From positions 351,267 to 415,266 of the forward strand of contig NZ_LIPD01000005.1 in assembly GCF_001905545.1 (NCBI RefSeq): DNA of 64,000 nt. Direction: 5' to 3'. Of this stretch, positions 58,765 to 64,000 are shown in pieces. The stretch is from Streptomyces sp. CB02056. GTDB lineage: Bacteria; Actinomycetota; Actinomycetes; Streptomycetales; Streptomycetaceae. Below the pieces are notes generated by a model. That model was given only the letters and a program-made list of their open reading frames with translations, was not told where the DNA came from and searched no databases. Position 1 is the first letter of the stretch; every line of letters begins with the position of its first letter. Both the position numbers and the translations under genes were made by a program.

Positions 58765-58962
58765 CTGTCGGCCTCCCCTGTTGACGGTGTGCCAGGTGGC
58801 GCCCATTGCACCCCGGGGCGGCGGCGCGGGGGTGCAGGGACGTTCCTGCCCGCGTGTCGTCCACGCCGCTCCGCGACCGCCAGGCCCCGTTTAATCGGTG
58901 GCCCGGCGCCCGTGGCGGCTCCTACAGTGTCCGCCTGATCAAGAACGCCCAGGGAGCCGGAC

Positions 58963-60759
58963 ATGCGTGTGCACTACCCCCGGACGCCGCATCTGCCCTG
59001 GTCACCGGGCGCCGCGGCGGACGACGTACGGGCCGGGGACCTGTCCGCGCTGGCCGGTGCCGAGGTCGTCGTCACCGAGAAGCTCGACGGCGAGAACACC
59101 ACGCTCTACCGCGACGGCCTGCACGCCCGCTCGCTGGACTCCGCCCACCACCCCTCCCGCGCCTGGGTGAAGGGCCTCCAGAGCCGGATCGCCCCGCGCG
59201 TCCCGGACGGCTGGCGGATCTGCGGCGAGAACCTGTTCGCCCGGCACTCGATCCCGTACACCGACCTGGAGAGCTGGTTCTACGGCTTCTCGGTCTGGAC
59301 GGGCGGCACCGACGGCGGGGACCTCGACGGCGACCACTGCCTGGACTGGGACGACACCGTCCGCTTCCTGCGCCGCCTCGGCGTGCCCGTCCCCCGGGTG
59401 CTGTGGCGCGGCCGCTACGACGAACGGGCCCTGCGCGCCCTGCGGTTGGACCTCGACCGGCAGGAGGGGTACGTGGTGCGGACGGTCCGGGGCTTCTCCC
59501 GGGCCGAGTTCGGCGAGCGGGTCGCCAAGTGGGTCCGCCCGCGGCACGTGCGTACCGACACCCACTGGATGCACGCCGCGGTGGTGGAGAACGGGCTCGC
59601 CCCGGGCTCCGCGCTCTGGGCCGTGCGCTCCGGTGCGCTGCCCGAGCCGGCCGCCCTCGCGGCGGCCTTGGACATACCCGAACTATCTTGCTCCCCGGAG
59701 GAGTTGGCCGAGGTGTCGGCCCGGCTGGACGAGCTGGGCCGGGGCGGGGACGCTCGGCTGGCCGGCGTGCTCGCCACCGCGCTGCGCACCGCCCGCCGCC
59801 AGTCGCTGGCACCGCTGCTGGCCGGGCCGCTCGGACTGCCGCTGGCCCGGCGGGTCGCCGACCTGGTCGGGCTGCACCCCGCCCTCCAGCACCCGTACCC
59901 GGACGAGGAGCGCCGCGCCGGGCTGGTCCGGCTCTCGGCGGCCGCCGACCTCGGAGTGCTGCACGCCGTCGCGGCGACCGCCGCCCCCGGACGGGCGGAG
60001 CACGAGCAGGTCGCCTGGTCGGCGCTGTACGCCGAGGACGCCGGGCTGCTCGCCGAGGCGCCGCTCGCCCGGCTGCGGGCCGAGCTGCGGACGGCGCTGG
60101 CCGGTCTGGACCACGACGCCGCCGACCGCTGCTGGGCCCAGGCCCGCGAGGCGTACGCCCTCGGCCGGATCGCCACCGCCGAGGAGGCCGTCGCGGCCAC
60201 CTGGCGCTGGCGCGACGGCCGGTTCCCCCGGCTGGTCCACCTGTGCGGCCCCTCCGGCAGCGGAAAGAGCAGCTTCGCCGCCGGGCTCACCGGCGTGACC
60301 GCCCGGATCAGCCTGGACGACCTGCGCGCCGCCCGGGGCTCGCGCGCCGACCAGCGCGACAACGCCGACGTGCTGCGCGAGGGCCTGGCCCGGCTGGACG
60401 CCGCCCTGGCCGCCGCACCAGCCCCCGGCCCTGGAGAATCCACCGGTGACCCTGCGGGATCCACCGGCGCCACCGCCGTCTGGGACGCCACCTCGCTCAA
60501 CCGCCAGCAGCGGTCCCACGTCCACGCCGTCGCCCAGCGCCGCGACGCCCTGGTCACCCAGGTGGTGCTGGTGGTCGGCGAGGAGGAGCTGCTGCGCCGC
60601 AACGCCGTCCGCCCGAACCCGGTGCCCGGCCAGGTGCTCACCGCGCAGCTGCACCGCTTCGGCCCGCCCTACCCCGGCCAGGCGCACCGCACCTGGTACG
60701 TCGGCCCCGGTGGCACCGTGGAGGACACCGCGGGCACGCTCGACGAGCAGGAGGACTGA
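58963..60759 (+). CDS. RNA ligase with C-terminal polynucleotide-kinase-like P-loop domain
   Basis: The 598-residue protein has an N-terminal nucleotidyltransferase domain with the ligase lysine in motif I VTEKLDGENTTLY (Lys40). RICGENLFARHS serves as motif III, DRQEGYVVRT as motif IV and AKWVRPRHV as motif V. The C-terminal ~190 residues carry GPSGSGKSSF (from Gly429) and DDLRAARG, typical of polynucleotide-kinase-like P-loops. It would phosphorylate and seal RNA ends. TACAGT (58923-58928) may be the -10 box, and GGGAG precedes the ATG. Its TGA overlaps the next ATG by one base, so the pair is an RNA-repair operon. Confidence 0.88.
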   Translation: MRVHYPRTPHLPWSPGAAADDVRAGDLSALAGAEVVVTEKLDGENTTLYRDGLHARSLDSAHHPSRAWVKGLQSRIAPRVPDGWRICGENLFARHSIPYTDLESWFYGFSVWTGGTDGGDLDGDHCLDWDDTVRFLRRLGVPVPRVLWRGRYDERALRALRLDLDRQEGYVVRTVRGFSRAEFGERVAKWVRPRHVRTDTHWMHAAVVENGLAPGSALWAVRSGALPEPAALAAALDIPELSCSPEELAEVSARLDELGRGGDARLAGVLATALRTARRQSLAPLLAGPLGLPLARRVADLVGLHPALQHPYPDEERRAGLVRLSAAADLGVLHAVAATAAPGRAEHEQVAWSALYAEDAGLLAEAPLARLRAELRTALAGLDHDAADRCWAQAREAYALGRIATAEEAVAATWRWRDGRFPRLVHLCGPSGSGKSSFAAGLTGVTARISLDDLRAARGSRADQRDNADVLREGLARLDAALAAAPAPGPGESTGDPAGSTGATAVWDATSLNRQQRSHVHAVAQRRDALVTQVVLVVGEEELLRRNAVRPNPVPGQVLTAQLHRFGPPYPGQAHRTWYVGPGGTVEDTAGTLDEQED

Positions 60760-63659
60760 TGCGCCCCATCGAACAGATCTGCCAGCGCATCCGCTGGGAC
60801 GCCCGCTTCGACCCGGCGCGGTTCTCCCTGGGCGTGCGCCACCGCGACGACCGCACCGAGCGCGTCCCGCTGGAGGCCTTCACCGCCTCCGGCGAGATCC
60901 CCTGGCACCGGGTGCACTGGGTCGAGGCGGACGGCGTACGGGTCTGGGACCGCGCCTCGGGCGTGGACCTGCTCGACCGCACCGAGGCCGGGCGCCGCAC
61001 CGACCCGCCGCTCCTGCCCGCGCCCTTCTTCACCGCGACCACCCCGTACGCCTGGCACCCGGACGGCGGCTGGCGGCCGGCCCGGACCGGCGAGACCACC
61101 GAGACCGCCGAGGGCACCCCGACGACCACCGGCCTGCGCGTGGTCACCTGGAACACCCTGTGGGACCGCTACGACGCCGACCGGATCGCCACCGCCCGGC
61201 GCCGCCCGCTGCTGCTCGCCGCGCTGGCGGCCGCCGACGCCGACGTCATCGCCCTCCAGGAGGTCGAGCCGGAGCTGATCGCCCTGCTGTTGACAGCGCC
61301 CTGGGTCCGCGCCGGGTACACCCTCGGCGCCGACCCGCTCGGGCCGGAGGTCGACGACCACGGCCTGCTGCTGCTCAGCCGGCTGCCGGTGCTGGCGGCC
61401 GGGCGGCACGCGCTGGGCCCGCACAAGGCCGTCACGGCCCTCGCGGTACGGACCTCCGGCGCTCCGCTGACCGTCGCCGCAGTCCACCTCAGCAGCGACC
61501 ACTCCCCGGACGGCGCCGACCGCCGCCGCTCCGAACTCGCCCGGCTCGCCGAGGGATTGGCGGGCGTGGAGGGCGAGCTGCTGCTGCTCGGGGACTTCAA
61601 CGACGGCCGCTCCGGCCCGGCCGGCCCGGCCGCCGCGCTCGGCCTGCGGGACGCCTGGGCCGAGGTGCACGGGCCGGGCGACGACACCCCCACCTTCGAC
61701 CCGACGGCCAACCCGCTCGCCGCGGTCTCCTCGCTGACCGGCCGACCGGGCCGGCTGGACCGCGTCCTGCACCGCACCGACGGCACCCGCGCCACCGCGG
61801 CCGTCCTGCTCGGCGACCGCCCGGACGAGGACGGGCTCCTGCCCTCCGACCACTACGGCGTGGCCGTCGACCTCCTCCTCGAAAGCGGCGACGGCGACGG
61901 AGCCGCGGCCCTCGACGCCGCGCCCACCGCCCGCACCGCCGTCGCCTGGCTGCCGCCCGAGGAGCTCTGGCCGCCGATCCAGCGCCTGCGCGAGGCGTAC
62001 GACCCGCAGGTGCGCCGCTGGCCCCCGCACGTCAACCTGCTGTTCGGCTTCGTCCCGGAGGCCGAGTTCGACCGCGCCCTGCCGCTGCTGGGCGCGGCCG
62101 CCGCCGAGGTGGCGCCGTTCACCGCCCGGCTGGAGGGCGTGCACACCTTCGGGCACCGCGAGGACGCCACCGTCTGGCTGGACCCGGCCGCCGCCTCCGC
62201 CGCGCCCTGGTCGGCGCTGCGGCACGCGCTGGAACGGCGCTTCCCGCGCTGCCGCGGTCGGGCCGAGGGCTTCACCCCGCACCTGAGCCTCGGGCGCAGC
62301 GCCGCCCCGCAGCGGGTGGCCGCCGACTGCGCGGCCCGGCTGACCGGGGCCTCGGCCCGGGTCGGCGAGCTGGTGGTGCTCTCCCGCCGGGGCACCGAGC
62401 CGATGCGGCCGCGCGCCGTGGTCTCACTGGGGACCGGCGAGGTGCGGCCGGTGCCCGAGCAACCGCTCGCCTCACCGGCCCCGGAGCCGCCCGAACACGC
62501 TTCAGCAGCAACGGAGTTGGCCCGCCGGATCGCGGCGGCCCTGCCCGAGGGCGTGGTGCACACCGTCGGCTCCCGGCGGCTCGGCTGCCAGCTGGACGGA
62601 GGCGACCTGGACCTGGTGGTGGCGCTGCCCGGCGCCGCCGATCTGCCCGCCGTCCGCGCCCGGGTTGCAGCCGCGCTGCCGGAGGCCCGGCGGCTGCGCG
62701 AGGTCCGCGGTGCCCGGGTGCCGGGGCTCCGGCTGACCGCCGACGGCCTGTCCGTCGACCTCGTGGTGGTCTTCACCGGCGCCCTCGATCCGGCCCAAGC
62801 CGTAGACCACCGTGGGGAGTTGGGCGAGGCGGAGGCCGTCGCGCTGAGCGCCGTCACGGACGCCGAGGCGGTCCTGGCGGCGCTCGGCGACCGCCACGCC
62901 CGCTTCATCCGACTGGCCCGCCAGGTCAAGGCCTGGGCGCGGGCGCGCGGCCTGGACTCGGCACCCTTCGGCCAACTGCCCTCGCTCGCCTGGTCGGTGC
63001 TGGCCGCCCGGACGGTCCTGGAGGCGCCCGACGGCCCCGAGGACGACCTCTTCCAGCGCTTCACCGAGACCTGGGCGGGCTGGGACTGGCGCCGGCCCGT
63101 CGTCCTCACGGGTGGTCCGACGCCGCCCTCCTCCGGCCCGCTCACCGTCCTCACCCCCTCCGCCCCGGTCCGCAGCTGCACCACCCAGGTCAGCGCCGAC
63201 ACCCGTGACCTGCTCACCGAGGAGCTCTACCGCGCCTGGGAACTCACCACCGAGGCCACCGAGGCCGCCAGCTCCTCCAAGGCTCCCAACGCGCCCGAGG
63301 CACCCCAGACGCCCGGTGCCGCCGAACCCCCGTGGCCCGCCCTGCTCGCCGCTCCCCCGCTGCACCGCCGGCACGCCGCCTGGGCCGTGGTCAGCGCCGA
63401 CGAGGAGTCGCTCGGCCTCGCCCGGGGCCGCGTCCGCGCCCTGCTGGCCGCCCTGGAGGAGGCCGGGGCCACCCGGCTGCACGCCTGGCCCCACCCGTAC
63501 CGGACCGCCGACGGCCGCTTCCACCTCCCGATCGGCCTCGGCCCCGACCCGCTCTCCGCCGCCCGGCTCGCCCCGCTCGCCAAGGCCTGGTCCCGGGCCC
63601 TGCCCGGCGTCCGGGTCGAGCACGTCGACGGCGGCGGCGCTCCCACCCCGACCCGCTGA
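60759..63659 (+). CDS. Multidomain RNA-repair protein: DUF504, EEP phosphatase, 2H phosphoesterase, nucleotidyltransferase
   Basis: The 966-residue protein reads in order. First is a DUF504/RNA-repair domain (IEQICQRIRWDARFDPARFS, EIPWHRVHWVEADG). An endonuclease/exonuclease/phosphatase domain follows (VVTWNTLWDRYDADRI, ALQEVEPE, LLGDFNDGRSG, PSDHYGVAVDL). A 2H phosphoesterase region has HVNLLFGF and HLSLGR, the first motif with Asn instead of Thr/Ser. A Pol-beta/OAS-type nucleotidyltransferase has GSRRLGCQLDGGDLDLVVAL and FIRLARQVKAWARARGL. The last ~130 residues are unassigned. Together these could process ends before the ligase seals them. Actinobacterial proteins of this type are often labelled poly(A) polymerase. 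Confidence 0.87.
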   Translation: MRPIEQICQRIRWDARFDPARFSLGVRHRDDRTERVPLEAFTASGEIPWHRVHWVEADGVRVWDRASGVDLLDRTEAGRRTDPPLLPAPFFTATTPYAWHPDGGWRPARTGETTETAEGTPTTTGLRVVTWNTLWDRYDADRIATARRRPLLLAALAAADADVIALQEVEPELIALLLTAPWVRAGYTLGADPLGPEVDDHGLLLLSRLPVLAAGRHALGPHKAVTALAVRTSGAPLTVAAVHLSSDHSPDGADRRRSELARLAEGLAGVEGELLLLGDFNDGRSGPAGPAAALGLRDAWAEVHGPGDDTPTFDPTANPLAAVSSLTGRPGRLDRVLHRTDGTRATAAVLLGDRPDEDGLLPSDHYGVAVDLLLESGDGDGAAALDAAPTARTAVAWLPPEELWPPIQRLREAYDPQVRRWPPHVNLLFGFVPEAEFDRALPLLGAAAAEVAPFTARLEGVHTFGHREDATVWLDPAAASAAPWSALRHALERRFPRCRGRAEGFTPHLSLGRSAAPQRVAADCAARLTGASARVGELVVLSRRGTEPMRPRAVVSLGTGEVRPVPEQPLASPAPEPPEHASAATELARRIAAALPEGVVHTVGSRRLGCQLDGGDLDLVVALPGAADLPAVRARVAAALPEARRLREVRGARVPGLRLTADGLSVDLVVVFTGALDPAQAVDHRGELGEAEAVALSAVTDAEAVLAALGDRHARFIRLARQVKAWARARGLDSAPFGQLPSLAWSVLAARTVLEAPDGPEDDLFQRFTETWAGWDWRRPVVLTGGPTPPSSGPLTVLTPSAPVRSCTTQVSADTRDLLTEELYRAWELTTEATEAASSSKAPNAPEAPQTPGAAEPPWPALLAAPPLHRRHAAWAVVSADEESLGLARGRVRALLAALEEAGATRLHAWPHPYRTADGRFHLPIGLGPDPLSAARLAPLAKAWSRALPGVRVEHVDGGGAPTPTR

Positions 63660-63728
63660 ACCATCCCTCCTGCCTGGACCACCCCTCCCGCCTGGACCAC
63701 CCCCACCTGCTGGACCGACCCGACCACC

Positions 63729-63758
63729 CCGATGGGCCGAACCACCCCTGCCCATCGG
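63729..63758 (+). terminator. Hairpin after RNA-repair operon
   Basis: An 8-bp inverted repeat (63729-63736 with 63751-63758) lies 70 bp after the stop, within a Pro-codon-like repeat-rich spacer (CCTGGACCACCCC occurs twice at 63672-63704). Confidence 0.5.
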
Positions 63759-63850
63759 TCTCTTCTGGACAATCGCCCCCGAAATTTGCCACGGTGAGGA
63801 CCAGCGGCCCAGTCATCGATCATGCGGCCGAAGCCCCATGGGAGTTCCCC

Positions 63851-64000
63851 GTGCCCTCCGCCGACTTCCCCGCCTTCTACCTCGGGCAGAGCACCTTCTC
63901 CGACCCCGGCGCCCACCTCCCCCGCTACGCCGACCTCCCCAAGGATCCGCGCCGCCTCGCCCGGATCGCCCGCGACCTGATCATCCACCGCCTCGAAGGC
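63851..64000 (+). CDS. Transglutaminase-like protein, N-terminal part (cut by window end)
   Basis: The frame starts at GTG 63851 with GGGAG upstream and is open to the window end. The 50 visible residues (AFYLGQSTFSDPGAHLPRYA, then RRLARIARDLIIHRLEG) resemble the start of actinobacterial transglutaminase-like domain proteins. The catalytic part lies beyond the window, so the call rests on little sequence. Confidence 0.6.
   Translation, partial: MPSADFPAFYLGQSTFSDPGAHLPRYADLPKDPRRLARIARDLIIHRLEG

Overview
The window is very GC-rich, with strong G/C bias at third codon positions, purine-rich ribosome sites, many GTG starts, frequent ATGA or GTGA stop/start overlaps, and gene families typical of Streptomyces and Kitasatospora (ALF-repeat secreted proteins, SigK/RskA, M64 peptidase, cyclodipeptide synthase). 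I read it as a chromosomal, accessory-rich segment of a Streptomycetaceae genome. I saw no rRNA, tRNA, CRISPR array or integrase.

Layout. (1) 0.4-13.0 kb is a probable biosynthetic cluster. It holds a cysD/cysC pair for activated sulfate, a divergent sulfotransferase, a P450 with its ferredoxin, and a tightly coupled operon of SDR, RdgB-type NTP pyrophosphatase, metallo-beta-lactamase-fold protein, Nudix-like/deoxynucleoside-kinase-like protein, MoaA-type radical SAM GTP cyclase and a MurG-like glycosyltransferase. The enzymes point to a modified, possibly sulfated and glycosylated, nucleoside. A broken DNA ligase fragment lies inside it. (2) 13.3-29.4 kb holds an S8 protease, SigK/RskA, two ferritin-like proteins, a serine hydrolase, a small secreted protein, a LysR/aldolase/MFS cassette, an M64 peptidase, a LURP-one protein, ThpR, and a carbonic anhydrase preceded by a cysteine-type leader peptide. 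(3) 30.4-37.5 kb encodes secreted proteins: an ALF-repeat coiled-coil giant with a hydrophobic tail, followed by a small membrane protein, and a lectin-fused protease that has lost catalytic residues.

(4) 37.7-45.5 kb is a second cluster: glycosyltransferase, MycE-type methyltransferase, TylF-type methyltransferase, cyclodipeptide synthase and P450 in one operon, with a second MycE-type methyltransferase divergent and a PIG-L deacetylase nearby. It predicts a glycosylated cyclodipeptide whose sugar is O-methylated. (5) 46.2-55.8 kb is an island with visibly lower GC, flanked by a 442-bp direct repeat of the 3' part of a flavodoxin-like oxidoreductase gene. Its cargo is a Mrr-like nuclease fused to TPR/HEAT-like repeats, a three-part helical/APH-kinase-like/KptA (RNA 2'-phosphotransferase) protein, and an internally deleted IS5-type element. 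This is the best candidate for an undescribed system, perhaps phage defence or RNA damage response. (6) 56.3-64 kb holds a winged-helix regulator, a hypothetical protein, a methyltransferase, a two-gene RNA-repair operon (RNA ligase/kinase plus DUF504-EEP-2H-nucleotidyltransferase) and the start of a transglutaminase-like gene.

All functions are assigned by reading motifs and family resemblance; no database search was run.
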